Positions 1 to 8,601 are shown, numbered from the stretch's first letter. The stretch: 55,621 bases of DNA from Agromyces sp. Soil535 (GCF_001428255.1 NZ_LMRW01000026.1:162481-218101); one strand, 5' to 3'. Numbers and translations are program-made. The notes: generated by a model from the letters alone, not told the origin.

Positions 1-609
1 GAGCCGCTGCGGGTGGATGCCCCGACGGAGGCAACGCCGATCCCGGTCGGCCATACGCGTCAGGGCATTGCGCTGCCCGCCGGGTGGGAGGCCGACGAGT
101 GGCTCAGCGCACGCGTCGGCCGGCCGGTGCGGCTCGTCTGGCAACCGGACCCACGCGCGCGCCCCGTCAACCCGGCAAATGGAGGCCAGCCCGGCGATCG
201 GATGTCACTCGCCGACGCCGCGCCGCTGCTGCTCACGAGCGAGGCCTCACTCGCGCAGCTCGACCGTTGGACCGACGACGCGACTCCCCCGCTCGACATG
301 CTGCGCTTCCGCCCGAACGTCGTGATCGACGGCGACGCCGACGAGCCGTTCGCGGAGGACGGCTGGCCGTTCGTGGCGCTCGGCGATGTGCGGTTCCGAG
401 TGAGCGGCATCTGCGACCGCTGCGTGATGACGACGATCGACCCAGTGACGCTCGCGCGCGGCAAGGAGCCCATCCGCACGCTCGCCAAGCACCGCCGCTG
501 GGACGGCAACACCTGGTTCGGCATCCTGCTCGTGCCCGAGCCCGAGGCGGCGACGGGCGCCACGCCGTCGGCGGTCATCGCCGTCGGCGACACAGTGCGC
601 CCGAGCTGA
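1..609 (+). CDS. MOSC domain protein, C-terminal part (5' end outside window)
   Basis: The reading frame is open from the first base of the window, so the gene begins upstream; a GTG at 13 lies in frame but is not a convincing start. Visible features are an LSARVGRPVRL-like segment, then LRFRPNVVIDG, FRVSGICDRC and a LAKHRRW tail, which together are typical of the MOSC domain (molybdenum cofactor sulfurase C-terminal). The N-terminal beta-barrel domain of such proteins is missing from view. Family members bind sulfur or N-hydroxylated substrates with a conserved Cys, and the Cys of GICDRC is the candidate. The exact substrate cannot be told. Confidence 0.8.
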   Translation, partial: EPLRVDAPTEATPIPVGHTRQGIALPAGWEADEWLSARVGRPVRLVWQPDPRARPVNPANGGQPGDRMSLADAAPLLLTSEASLAQLDRWTDDATPPLDMLRFRPNVVIDGDADEPFAEDGWPFVALGDVRFRVSGICDRCVMTTIDPVTLARGKEPIRTLAKHRRWDGNTWFGILLVPEPEAATGATPSAVIAVGDTVRPS

Positions 610-737
610 GCGTGGCACTTCGGCACTTCGGCACTTCGGCACCGGCGCGCCCATGCTGCGACTCCCGCCTCTGCGCGCCAGGGTCCACGCCGGCGAGAGC
701 GCGAACGACGTGCGCTCCCTCCGTTCGGCGTCGCTCC

Positions 738-772
738 TCGACATCCGCACCGGCCGGTCGTACCGTTCAGCC
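738..772 (+). promoter_or_regulatory. leaderless promoter of the first DUF385 gene
   Basis: A -35 TCGACA (738-743), a 17-nt spacer and a -10 TACCGT (761-766) sit so that the expected transcription start falls on the ATG at 773. No ribosome binding site is present. A near copy lies at 2951-2985. Confidence 0.55.
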
Positions 773-1210
773 ATGACCGGCCGCGTGAAGCGCGCGTACC
801 TGTGGACGCTCAAGAACACGCTCAACCGCCTCGCGCTGCGGCTCGCGCGCAGTGGCCGCGGGCCCTTCGCGCTCGTGCGGCACGTCGGGCGCAAGAGCGG
901 CAAGACGTTCGAGACGCCGATCATCCTCGCGCGGGTGCCCGACGGCTTCGTCGCCGAGCTCACCTACGGCACCGACGTGAATTGGTACCGCAATATCGTC
1001 GCCGCCGGGCAGTGCGAGGTGGTCTGGCGCGGACGCGACTATGCGATCGACCGCATGGACCCCCTGCCGGCGGAAGCCGGGATCCGTGCATACGGCGGCG
1101 CGAGGGCATTCGTGCTGCGGATGCTGCACCGGCACGAGTTCCGACTGCTGCACGAGGCGCCGGGTCGGCCGGCGTCACCGATGGGCCCTTCTTCGGAGGC
1201 GGCGACGTAG
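773..1210 (+). CDS. DUF385 / deazaflavin-dependent nitroreductase family protein (paralogue 1)
   Basis: A 145-aa protein with the family signature ALVRHVGRKSGKTFETPI and a YGTDVNWYRNI segment. This fold binds deazaflavin F420 or flavin in actinobacteria (Ddn-like split barrel); whether this member is an F420H2-dependent reductase is inference. The frame is open further upstream, but the ATG at 773 is chosen because the family starts about here and because a promoter places transcription start on this codon. A second copy (4398-4844) shares the same core and is about 70% alike by eye. Confidence 0.82.
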   Translation: MTGRVKRAYLWTLKNTLNRLALRLARSGRGPFALVRHVGRKSGKTFETPIILARVPDGFVAELTYGTDVNWYRNIVAAGQCEVVWRGRDYAIDRMDPLPAEAGIRAYGGARAFVLRMLHRHEFRLLHEAPGRPASPMGPSSEAAT

Positions 1211-1243
1211 CACGCCTCGACCTCCGCCGCGATGCGGCCGCCG

Positions 1244-1717
1244 CTATCGGACCACACGCTCCCTGGCGCGCAGGCGCGCGAACGCGCTCTCCTCGCCGCC
1301 GAAGAGCGACCCGCCCTCGCGCACGGCCCGATGCCACGCGGCGAGCACCTCGTCGCGGTCCATCGCCATGACCGCCTCCCAGGGGTCGTCCGTATCCATC
1401 CGGACGCCGCCCATGCCCCACCGCGCCGCCTCGTACAGCAACGGGATGGCGGCGATGCCGCGTTCCGTCGCCGAGTACGTGACCTTGCGGGCATCCGTCT
1501 CGCTGGGGGTGCGCACGATGATGCCGCCGCGCTCGAGCCTGGCGAGGCGGTCGGCGAGCACGCTCGGGCCGATGCGCTCCTCGGAGCGCAGGAACTCGCC
1601 GAAGGTGTGCTTGCCGAGCGTGAGCAGGTCGCGCATGATCAGCAGCGACCAACTGTCACCGAAGGTCTCCACGGTGAAGTTCGTCGGGCAGGTCGAACGA
1701 CCGTCAGCTCTCTTCAC
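1244..1717 (-). CDS. HxlR-family winged-helix regulator
   Basis: A 157-aa protein. Residues about 10-100 show the HxlR pattern: CPTNFTVETFGDSWSLLIMRDLL, then EFLRSEERIGPSVLADRLARLERGGII and a wing ending in TYSATERG. HxlR proteins bind DNA as dimers and commonly regulate the gene next door. It diverges from the SRPBCC gene at 1821 with 103 bp between them, holding a promoter and a perfect 19-bp palindrome. A C-terminal extension of about 45 residues (WEAVMAMDRDEVLAAWHRA) follows the DNA-binding fold. Confidence 0.85.
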   Translation of the reverse strand: MKRADGRSTCPTNFTVETFGDSWSLLIMRDLLTLGKHTFGEFLRSEERIGPSVLADRLARLERGGIIVRTPSETDARKVTYSATERGIAAIPLLYEAARWGMGGVRMDTDDPWEAVMAMDRDEVLAAWHRAVREGGSLFGGEESAFARLRARERVVR

Positions 1718-1734
1718 GAGCCCAGTCTAGGTCA

Positions 1735-1779
1735 TTGACTTTGATCATCATAGTGATTTACGCTTCGATCATCGAAGCG
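1735..1779 (+). promoter_or_regulatory. promoter and palindromic operator between HxlR and SRPBCC genes
   Basis: A -35 TTGACT (1735-1740) and a -10 TACGCT (1759-1764, spacer 18) face the SRPBCC gene. A perfect odd-length palindrome CGCTTCGATCATCGAAGCG (1761-1779) overlaps the -10. A related TTGATCATCATAGTGATT lies at 1741-1758. Binding by the neighbouring HxlR protein is inferred. Confidence 0.55.
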
Positions 1780-1820
1780 AGACGGATGCCGCTCCGACGG
1801 CATCGAGCGAGGGAGCGACC

Positions 1821-2315
1821 ATGACCGACACCACCAGTCCCCAGACGCACGATCTCGTCGTGAGCCGCGACATCCCGGCTCCCATCGAGTCGGCCTGGAA
1901 GTCCTGGACCGAACCCGACCACGTGCTTCGCTGGTGGGGCCCGAACGGCTTCACGTGCACGGTCGCCGATCTCGACGTGCGCGTCGGCGGCGCTTCGCTC
2001 GTGTGCATGAGCGCGCCCGACTGGGGCTTCCCGGCGCTCTACAGCACGTGGGCGTACACGCTCGTCGACGCACCGCGCCGCCTCGAGTTCGTGCACAACA
2101 TCGCCGACGAGCACGGCACCACGATCGACCCCGCGGCGATCGGCGCCGCGGGCATCCCGCGCGACGTGCGCCATGTCATCACGTTCGAGCCGATCGCCGA
2201 CGACGCGACGCGCCTGACCGTCACCGAACTCGGCTACACCGACGCCGAGCAGCTCGCGCTCTCGAAGCAGGGCCTCGAGGAGTCCCTCGACAAGCTCGTC
2301 GCGATCTACCGCTGA
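1821..2315 (+). CDS. SRPBCC / AHSA1-like domain protein
   Basis: A 164-aa protein with the START-like AHSA1 pattern: VVSRDIPAPIESAWKSWTEPDHVLRWWGPNGFT near the N-terminus, a central strand block with VITFEPI, and a C-terminal helix QGLEESLDKLVAIYR. These cytoplasmic helix-grip folds bind small hydrophobic ligands, and many are paired with ArsR- or HxlR-type regulators as here. The ATG follows GAGGGAGCG. No enzymatic role can be assigned. Confidence 0.85.
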   Translation: MTDTTSPQTHDLVVSRDIPAPIESAWKSWTEPDHVLRWWGPNGFTCTVADLDVRVGGASLVCMSAPDWGFPALYSTWAYTLVDAPRRLEFVHNIADEHGTTIDPAAIGAAGIPRDVRHVITFEPIADDATRLTVTELGYTDAEQLALSKQGLEESLDKLVAIYR

Positions 2316-2377
2316 GCCGGCCCCCGCTCGGATCCGTCACCCGTCATCCGCCACGCGTCATTCGGGTGCGGGTGGTT

Positions 2378-2851
2378 TCATCCGGCGGGCTTCAGCGGAC
2401 AGAAGACCACGGTCTTCGTCTCGTCGTCGGGTGTGCCCGGCGGGCTCCAGTACTCCTCCCACATCGTGGTCTCGTCGAGCTGGCGGCCCCGCATGGCAAC
2501 GGCCGCCGCGACTGCGTCGTAGGCCTCCGACACCTTCTCGTACGACCCCATGTGCGTGATCGTCGCCACCTCGCCGGCGGGCGTCTCGTCGGGCACGACG
2601 GTGCCGTCGCCGTCGACCGGCCGCGCCACGACGAAGCCGACGTGGACCGTGACGCTTCCGGTCGTCATGTCCATGTCGGTGTATCGGCCGACCGCCGGGC
2701 CCGGACCGAGCAGGCCGAGCGGGCCGAGGTAGGCCGCGACCTTCTCGAACGACGCGCCCATCACGGTCGGGATCCCACTGAACGTGGTCTGAGTGCGGAC
2801 GACCGCGAGGTCCTGCCGTGGAACCTGCGTGATGCGAACCTCGTACGCCAT
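2378..2851 (-). CDS. GyrI-like effector-binding domain protein
   Basis: A 157-aa stand-alone GyrI-like (AraC effector-binding) domain: N-terminal VRITQVPRQDLAVVRTQ, a middle GRYTDMD, and ATITHMGSYEKVSEAYDAV with a C-terminal WEEYWSPPGTPDD. Such domains bind small ligands or drugs either within MerR/AraC regulators or alone. There is no DNA-binding domain here. The start is supported by GAAGGAGGG 5 nt upstream of the ATG at 2851. Confidence 0.82.
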   Translation of the reverse strand: MAYEVRITQVPRQDLAVVRTQTTFSGIPTVMGASFEKVAAYLGPLGLLGPGPAVGRYTDMDMTTGSVTVHVGFVVARPVDGDGTVVPDETPAGEVATITHMGSYEKVSEAYDAVAAAVAMRGRQLDETTMWEEYWSPPGTPDDETKTVVFCPLKPAG

Positions 2852-2950
2852 CGCGTCCCTCCTTCGGCGGTCGTGTCGTACAGAGTGTGGCGCCGGGCCC
2901 GGTGTGCCGCAGGGCCTATGGTCCCTTCACTCCTCCGGCCGCGTCGCGGC

Positions 2951-2985
2951 TCGACATCCGCGCGCGCCCGTCGTACGGTTCAGGC
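2951..2985 (+). promoter_or_regulatory. leaderless promoter of the maltokinase gene
   Basis: A -35 TCGACA (2951-2956), 17-nt spacer, -10 TACGGT (2974-2979) and 6 nt to the ATG. The 48 bp ending at the ATG match those ending at 775 in about 40 positions. Confidence 0.55.
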
Positions 2986-4401
2986 ATGGACAGCGCTGTC
3001 GCGGCGATCGCCGAGTGGATGCCGCTGCAGCGGTGGTTCGGCGGCAAGGGGCACGCGCCCTCGCTCCGGCTCATCGGCGCGTTCGAGCTGTCGACCGTCG
3101 ACGAGGGCGCCCGGGTTCGCACGCTCCTCGTGATGGACGACGCGTCCGACCCGCCGATCCTCTACCAGGTGCCGGTCGTCGAGCGGGCCGACCGACTGCA
3201 TTCGCCCGCGGCATCCGACCACCTGATCGGGCGACTGCCCGACGACGGCTTCCTCTACGACGGGCCGCACGACCGCGCCTACACCGACGCGCTGCTCGGG
3301 ATGATCGTGGGCGAGGCGCGTGCGGTCACCGAGGGCGCGGATGCCTCGGGCCGATTCTCGGGGCCCGAGCGCACCCTCCCGCCGGCGAGCGCGCCGGCGA
3401 CGGTGCTCGGCGGGGAGCAGTCGAATACGTCGATCATCTACCGCCCGGCGGAGTCGGCGCCGATCATCTGCAAGGTGTTCCGGCAGCTGCACCACGGCGA
3501 CAACCCCGATGTCACCCTGCAGACCGCACTCGCGGCATCCGGATCACCCCATGTGCCGGCGAGCGTGGGCGCCGTCGAGGGCGAGTGGGACGACGTCGGC
3601 CAGCCCACGGGGCGCGCGCGGGGCCACCTCGCGTTTGCGCAGGAGTTCCTGCCGGGCGTCGAGGACGCGTGGCGCGTGGCGCTCACCGCGGCGGCGACGG
3701 CCACGCCCTTCACCGACGAGGCCCGCGCGCTCGGCTCCGCGGTGGCCGAGGTGCACCTCTCGCTCGGCGACCTCTTCCCCCGCGAGCGTCCGTCGGAGGA
3801 GCTCATCGACCGCATCACCGCCGCCTGGAGCCGCCGCCTCAGCATCGCCGTGACCGAGGTGCCCGAGCTCGGCGTGCACCGCGCAGCGATCGACGCGTTC
3901 TACGCCCGGGCGCAGGCGGGCGCGTGGCCGGAGCTGCAGCGCATCCACGGGGACCTGCACCTCGGGCAGGTCCTGCTCGTGCCCCGGCGCGGCTGGGTGC
4001 TGCTCGACTTCGAGGGCGAGCCGCTGCGCCCCATGCACGACCGCCGCCGCCCCGACCTGCCCGCGCGCGACGTCGCCGGCATGCTCCGCTCGTTCGACTA
4101 CGTCGCGGGGTCCACGGCGCTCGCCCTGCCCGAGCGCGCCGTCGCGGCGGTGGCGTGGGCGGATGCCGCACGGCAGGCATTCCTCGATGGCTACGTCGCG
4201 TCATCCGGCGTCGACCTGAGCCCCTACCGCGACCTGCTCGCCGCGTTCGAGCTCGACAAGGCCGTGTACGAGGCGATCTACGAGACACGCAATCGTCCGA
4301 CGTGGGCGGCGATCCCGCTGCACGCGATCATGAGCCTGCTCGAGTCAGGGCCGCTGCGAGCATCGGACGAGGCAGCGAAGGGCCTGGCCGAGTCGATATG
4401 A
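2986..4401 (+). CDS. mak: maltokinase (aminoglycoside-phosphotransferase fold)
   Basis: A 471-aa protein with the maltokinase N-terminal cap (WMPLQRWFGGKGHAPSLRL), a lid-region segment GGEQSNTSIIYR, and the kinase core with catalytic HGDLH (H321-D323-H325) and metal-binding DFEGEP (D341). Mak uses ATP to make maltose-1-phosphate for the GlgE alpha-glucan pathway. The chosen ATG sits 6 nt after a -10 box and matches the family start, although the frame runs open upstream. treS and glgE, its usual partners, are not nearby. The stop overlaps the next start by ATGA, so the following DUF385 gene is likely translationally coupled. Confidence 0.85.
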   Translation: MDSAVAAIAEWMPLQRWFGGKGHAPSLRLIGAFELSTVDEGARVRTLLVMDDASDPPILYQVPVVERADRLHSPAASDHLIGRLPDDGFLYDGPHDRAYTDALLGMIVGEARAVTEGADASGRFSGPERTLPPASAPATVLGGEQSNTSIIYRPAESAPIICKVFRQLHHGDNPDVTLQTALAASGSPHVPASVGAVEGEWDDVGQPTGRARGHLAFAQEFLPGVEDAWRVALTAAATATPFTDEARALGSAVAEVHLSLGDLFPRERPSEELIDRITAAWSRRLSIAVTEVPELGVHRAAIDAFYARAQAGAWPELQRIHGDLHLGQVLLVPRRGWVLLDFEGEPLRPMHDRRRPDLPARDVAGMLRSFDYVAGSTALALPERAVAAVAWADAARQAFLDGYVASSGVDLSPYRDLLAAFELDKAVYEAIYETRNRPTWAAIPLHAIMSLLESGPLRASDEAAKGLAESI

Positions 4402-4844
4402 CCGGGCGCATCAGGAGGGCCTACTTCTGGACGATCAACCACACGGCCAACCGACTCACCCTGCGCATCGCGCGCAGCGGGTACGGACCGCTCGCGCTCG
4501 TGCGACACGTGGGACGAAAGAGCGGCAAGACGTTCGAGACGCCGATCCTGCACGGTCGGGCACCCGAGGGCTTCGTCGCCGTGCTCATCTACGGGACGGG
4601 GGTGAGCTGGTACCGCAACCTTCGCGCGGCCGGACACGGCGTCGTCGTGCGAGGCGTGCACGAATACGAGATCGACGGCGTCGAGCCGTACCCGACCGAA
4701 GCCGGGCTGCGCGCGTTCTCACTCCCCATCAGGGTCTTCCTGAGGACGCTTCGACGCAGCGAGTTCCGGCTGCTCCACATTGCGGCGAGCGCGCCGGGGC
4801 CGGCGCCGGGCCGCGCCGCCGGGCCGGCCGCAGCGCCGGTCTAG
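4398..4844 (+). CDS. DUF385 / deazaflavin-dependent nitroreductase family protein (paralogue 2)
   Basis: A 148-aa protein starting within the maltokinase stop (ATGA overlap). It shares MTGR-x-[RK]-RAY, ALVRHVGRKSGKTFETPI and the SWYRN segment with the protein at 773-1210, so the two are clear paralogues. The C-terminus ends in an Ala/Pro/Gly-rich tail. Its 3' end overlaps the minus-strand gene at 4841 by 4 bp (tail to tail). A role in F420-dependent reduction is a family-level inference only. Confidence 0.8.
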   Translation: MTGRIRRAYFWTINHTANRLTLRIARSGYGPLALVRHVGRKSGKTFETPILHGRAPEGFVAVLIYGTGVSWYRNLRAAGHGVVVRGVHEYEIDGVEPYPTEAGLRAFSLPIRVFLRTLRRSEFRLLHIAASAPGPAPGRAAGPAAAPV

Positions 4845-5293
4845 CGGATGCCGCGGCCGAACAGCAGCAGCGGAGTCTGCTCGGCGTACTCTCGGTACTC
4901 GTCGCCGAACGCGTCGAGGAGTCGGTGCTGCTCGATGTGCGCCTTGACGACGAGCACGATCACGAACAGCACCCACACGACGATGAGCTCGAGGCGCGCC
5001 CGCCACAGCACCCACCCGGCCGTGGTGACGATGAGGCCCAGGTAGGTCGGGTTGCGCGTGAGGCGGAAGACGCCGCTCGTGCGGAGCGCCGCGCCGTCCT
5101 TCGGTGCAACCCACACCACGAGGTCCCGCCCGAGCGCCACGGCGCCGGCGGTGGCGAGCACAGCGCCGTCGACCGCGAGCAGGATCGCGATCACCGTGAT
5201 CCAGGTCTCGCTCCAGAGCGGTTCCCCGGGCAGCAGCATGAGCGCGAGCAGCAGGAACTGCGCCCACACCAGCCAGTTCGCGCGATCCCTCAT
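4841..5293 (-). CDS. isoprenylcysteine carboxyl methyltransferase-like membrane protein
   Basis: A 150-aa integral membrane protein with four hydrophobic segments. The signature FRLTRNPTYLGLIVTTAGW followed by EQHRLLDAFGDEYREYAEQTP is that of the ICMT/PEMT (phospholipid methyltransferase) family, in which RNP-x-Y and the E..GxxYxxY segment bind S-adenosylmethionine. Bacterial members are mostly of unknown substrate. The start ATG at 5293 is the first in the frame; the ribosome binding site (GGAGGCGAGCGGGCG) is reasonable. Confidence 0.82.
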   Translation of the reverse strand: MRDRANWLVWAQFLLLALMLLPGEPLWSETWITVIAILLAVDGAVLATAGAVALGRDLVVWVAPKDGAALRTSGVFRLTRNPTYLGLIVTTAGWVLWRARLELIVVWVLFVIVLVVKAHIEQHRLLDAFGDEYREYAEQTPLLLFGRGIR

Positions 5294-5329
5294 CGCCCGC
5301 TCGCCTCCCTGGGACCATCCTCCCCCGAA

Positions 5330-5567
5330 TCAGGCGAGTTCGATCAACGTCACGCCGAGCGACGCGCCTGCACTCGCCAGTCGCTCGTCGAAGGTCGCCA
5401 TCGCCGCGCCGTTGCTCATCGCGGCGTCGAGCACGCAGCAGTCGGGGAGCTTCAGCGCCGTCTCGACCCGGAGGCGGGCGAGCCGTGCCGCTCCGCCCGT
5501 GGGCATCCACTCGACGATGCCGAGCTCGGCAAGGTGATGCTCGGCGAGTGCGACGGCACCGGCGAGG
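5330..5567 (-). pseudogene. C-terminal remnant of a PIN-domain (VapC-like) toxin
   Basis: About 79 codons with no start, abutting the stop codon of the hemerythrin gene. The segment reads ...LRVETALKLPDCCVLDAAMSNGAAMATFDERLA..., which is the second half of a PIN nuclease: KLPD supplies an acidic active-site residue and TFDERL the last one. The first half with the leading Asp and any antitoxin gene are missing. It is most likely a dead fragment of a toxin-antitoxin pair. Confidence 0.6.
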
Positions 5568-6305
5568 CTATGCCTGCCGGCTCCCGACGAGGGCCTTCCG
5601 ATTCGCCTCGTACTTCCGCTTGCCGACCCAGCGCCAGATGAGCCGCACCGGAGGCGGCAGGCGCTTGCGCTCCCACTCCTGCCCACCGTCGGGCTGTGCG
5701 GCGAGGATCGCGCCGAGCTGGACGAACATCTTTCCCTTCGGCGTGGCCCTGCGTCCGTGCTCGGAGAGCGCGTCGACCTCCTTCTGGGTGATCACCGTCT
5801 CCATGACCGGCACGATGTTCGTCTCCTCGTCAGGCAGGTGCGCGGCGAGCGCGGCGTTGATGCCGTCGAGCGCAGCCGTGACGCCCGCGGCATCCGCTGC
5901 CCTGCCGCTCCCCCGCCAGGCGGGCAGTGCCGCATCGAGCGCCGTGAGATGCACGAGCAGCTCGGCATGCTGCGCCTTCATGCGCTCGACATGTGCGGCG
6001 CACGACGGCGCGCGCTGCTCGAGCGGGCCCCAGAGCATGGTGTCCTCGCCCTCGTGGTGGGCGTGCAGCCCGACCGAGAGCATGTCGAGGTGGTCGCCGA
6101 CGACCTCGGCGTGCGCGACGTCGCCCTCGGCGACCCCGTCGATGAGCGCGCGGCCCTCGCCGAACCCGGCCTTGAACAGCCGGTGGATCTCGGCCATGCC
6201 GCTCGCGTCGCAGGTCTTCGCGGCACCGGGCGCTCCGGGCGCACCGGGCGCTCCGGGCGGGCGCTCGGGCTGGTCGCCACTCGAGGGAAGCGCGGTCGCG
6301 GGCAT
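5568..6305 (-). CDS. hemerythrin HHE-domain protein
   Basis: A 245-aa cytoplasmic protein. After a short collagen-like PGAPGAPGAPG stretch (about residues 17-28) come the iron-ligand helices of an HHE domain: EIHRLFKAGF, GDHLDMLSVGLHAHHEGEDTMLW, HVERMKAQHAEL and HLPDEETNIVPVME. Such domains bind a di-iron centre for oxygen or nitric-oxide sensing or storage. A conserved C-terminal tail (GKMFVQLGAIL...PPPVRLIWRWVGKRKY) is typical of the actinobacterial group. The start at 6305 is preferred over longer frames, which read into a low-complexity shadow of the divergent gene. Confidence 0.82.
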   Translation of the reverse strand: MPATALPSSGDQPERPPGAPGAPGAPGAAKTCDASGMAEIHRLFKAGFGEGRALIDGVAEGDVAHAEVVGDHLDMLSVGLHAHHEGEDTMLWGPLEQRAPSCAAHVERMKAQHAELLVHLTALDAALPAWRGSGRAADAAGVTAALDGINAALAAHLPDEETNIVPVMETVITQKEVDALSEHGRRATPKGKMFVQLGAILAAQPDGGQEWERKRLPPPVRLIWRWVGKRKYEANRKALVGSRQA

Positions 6306-6477
6306 GTCCACTCCGATCGTCGGTGATTGGCACGCAGTCGCTCGCGACCCTATGACGAAGCTGATGCCGCGACAAGACCCCGCGCGAGGGACGCCCGGCC
6401 GGCATCCGCAAGGCAGGTTCACCCGCGCGATGGACAGGTGTCCTAGGGTGCTGCGTAGGGGGAAGAGGTGGCCGCTC

Positions 6478-8253
6478 ATGGCTGACGGTTCGACCGGGGA
6501 TGACGCGCAGCCGTCGCGTCGCGAGTTCCTCCGCGCGGGTGGCGCGGCCGCGGCCGGAGCAGCCGTCGGCGGTGCTGCGGGATTCGCGGCGGGCGCAGCG
6601 GTCGGCGGCGCGGGCCGTGATGGATCGTCCACGCCCGTGCCTCCATCGCTCCTGCCGGAGGGCACGATCCCGCCGCGCGCGGCCGGGCCCGGCTTCGATC
6701 ACCTTGTGGTGCTGATGTTCGAGAACCGGTCGTTCGACAACCTGCTCGGGTACCTCTACGCGACCTCCGAGGTTCCCGATGGGCAGTCGTTCGCCGGGCT
6801 GAATGAAGGTCCGTTCGCGAATGAGGACGTCGAAGGGCGGCGCATCGAGACCCACCCGTACACCGGCACGACCGACGAGGTGATGAGCAGCCCGCGGCCA
6901 GACCCGGGCGAAGACTACCCGCATGTGAACACACAGCTGTTCGGCACGGTCGACCCGCCAGGCAATGCACACGCGCAGGTGGCGCAGATGCAGGCGCCCT
7001 TCAACGCGCCGAGTGCGGCGTCGCCGGCCACGATGACCGGATTCGTCCGCGACTACATCAACAGCTTCCACGCGGAGCGGGGCACGGCACCGACCCACGA
7101 CGAGGCCGAAGTCGCGATGGGGGCGTTCTCACCCGACATGCTGCCCGTGCTCTCGACGCTCGCGCGGGAGTTCGCCGTCTTCGACCACTGGCACTGCGCG
7201 GTTCCGGGACCGACCTTCTGCAACCGCTCCTTCTTCCACGCGTCGACCTCGCACGGGTTCGTCACCAATCACGACAACGGCGGCTACGCCAAGTGGGGGC
7301 GCAAGGACGTGGTCGTGCCGACGATCTTCAACCGGCTCGAGGACGCCGGGATCTCGTGGTGCGTGTACTACGACGACCGCCAGCACGTCTCGCTGACCGG
7401 GCTCATGCATGCGCCCGCGCTCAAGCCCTTCTTCCGTAGCAGGTTCCGCCCGATGAGCGATTTCTACCGGGCCTGCGAGGAGGGCTCGCTGCCCGCGTAC
7501 TCCTTCCTCGAACCCCGGATGGCCTACGACCACAACGACATGCACCCGCCCACCGGTGACATACGCACGACGGATGTCGACGGCTTCCCGGTCACCGGGG
7601 GTGCGATCTCCGACGTGCGAGCGGGAGACGCACTCCTGCACGGGATCTACACGGCGATCCGGGCGAGTGACTCGGCGACCGGGTCGAACGCGATGAACAC
7701 GATGCTGCTCGTCACGTTCGACGAGCACGGCGGCACCTTCGACCACGTTCCCCCGCCCGAGGCCGAACCACCCGGCGACGACGTCGAGCACGAGATGGGA
7801 TTCGCCTTCGATCGGCTCGGCGTGCGCGTACCCGCCATCGCCGTCTCCGCCTACACCGCCGCCGGTCAGGTCATCCATGAGCCGATGCATCATGGCAGCG
7901 TGATCAGCACCCTCACCGCGAAGTACGATCTCGAACCCCTCACGAACCGCGACCGGGACGCTCCGCCCGTCGACGTGGCCGTCACCCTCGAGCAGCCTCG
8001 GCCGGCGACGTCGTGGCCGCAGACGCATCCGCAATACACGCCACGGAACCCCGAGTCATCCGACCCCGTTCCGAATGGCGATGACGATCGCCCGCTGAGC
8101 CCTCCAGGCGCTGGCCTCATGGGCCTGCTCGCGGCACACCAGGGCGTCACGGATGCCCCACCGGTCACGTACCGTCAGGCGCACGCCCTCATCGAACAGC
8201 ACGGAACCGACCTGTTCGGCCCGCCCGAGTCGGTGCCGGCGACGGGCGGCTGA
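6478..8253 (+). CDS. Tat-exported phosphoesterase / phospholipase C family protein
   Basis: A 591-aa protein. The N-terminus carries a twin-arginine signal (SRREFLRAGG, R14-R15) followed by an Ala/Gly-rich hydrophobic run. The mature part starts FDHLVVLMFENRSFDNLLGY (E82-N83), the metal-binding opening of the alkaline-phosphatase-like phosphoesterase family that includes bacterial phospholipases C and acid phosphatases; GPTFCNRSFFH and LVTFDEHGGTFDH supply further site residues. It likely acts outside the cell on phospholipids or phosphomonoesters; the substrate is not decidable. The ATG at 6478 follows GGGGGAAGAGG and begins the Tat signal. Confidence 0.85.
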   Translation: MADGSTGDDAQPSRREFLRAGGAAAAGAAVGGAAGFAAGAAVGGAGRDGSSTPVPPSLLPEGTIPPRAAGPGFDHLVVLMFENRSFDNLLGYLYATSEVPDGQSFAGLNEGPFANEDVEGRRIETHPYTGTTDEVMSSPRPDPGEDYPHVNTQLFGTVDPPGNAHAQVAQMQAPFNAPSAASPATMTGFVRDYINSFHAERGTAPTHDEAEVAMGAFSPDMLPVLSTLAREFAVFDHWHCAVPGPTFCNRSFFHASTSHGFVTNHDNGGYAKWGRKDVVVPTIFNRLEDAGISWCVYYDDRQHVSLTGLMHAPALKPFFRSRFRPMSDFYRACEEGSLPAYSFLEPRMAYDHNDMHPPTGDIRTTDVDGFPVTGGAISDVRAGDALLHGIYTAIRASDSATGSNAMNTMLLVTFDEHGGTFDHVPPPEAEPPGDDVEHEMGFAFDRLGVRVPAIAVSAYTAAGQVIHEPMHHGSVISTLTAKYDLEPLTNRDRDAPPVDVAVTLEQPRPATSWPQTHPQYTPRNPESSDPVPNGDDDRPLSPPGAGLMGLLAAHQGVTDAPPVTYRQAHALIEQHGTDLFGPPESVPATGG

Positions 8254-8310
8254 TCGGCCCGCTCGGAGCAGGGGCTGGGGTCGCCGCGCTTCGGGGGTTA
8301 GTGTTCGGAG

Positions 8311-8601
8311 ATGACTGAAGTGAACTCGGCTCCCGTCCCGCTGCCGGAGGACACCCGTACCCAGGTCCTCAACGCTGAGGTGGCGAAGTACGTGCAGCGC
8401 GGGTGGACCGTGCAGACGTTCGCGGCCGGCCAGGCCGTGCTCTCGAGGAACAAGCGGATCGGATGGTTCTGGAATCTGATCCTCGTGATCCTCACGGGCG
8501 GCCTGTGGCTGTTCTACATCCTCTATCGTGCGTTGAACCGCAAGAAGGAGACGGCGATCATCACGGTCGACGCCAACGGCAGGATCCACTCGGCGGGCTG
8601 A
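8311..8601 (+). CDS. small membrane protein of unknown function
   Basis: A 96-aa protein with a soluble N-terminus (VAKYVQRGWTVQTF) and one strongly hydrophobic segment (about residues 50-72, FWNLILVILTGGLWLFYILYRAL), then NRKKETAIITVDANGRI. I recognise this arrangement from small actinobacterial proteins without known role. The gene looks leaderless: a -10 TAGTGT (8299-8304) lies exactly 6 nt before the ATG, and there is no clear ribosome binding site. Confidence 0.7.
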   Translation: MTEVNSAPVPLPEDTRTQVLNAEVAKYVQRGWTVQTFAAGQAVLSRNKRIGWFWNLILVILTGGLWLFYILYRALNRKKETAIITVDANGRIHSAG

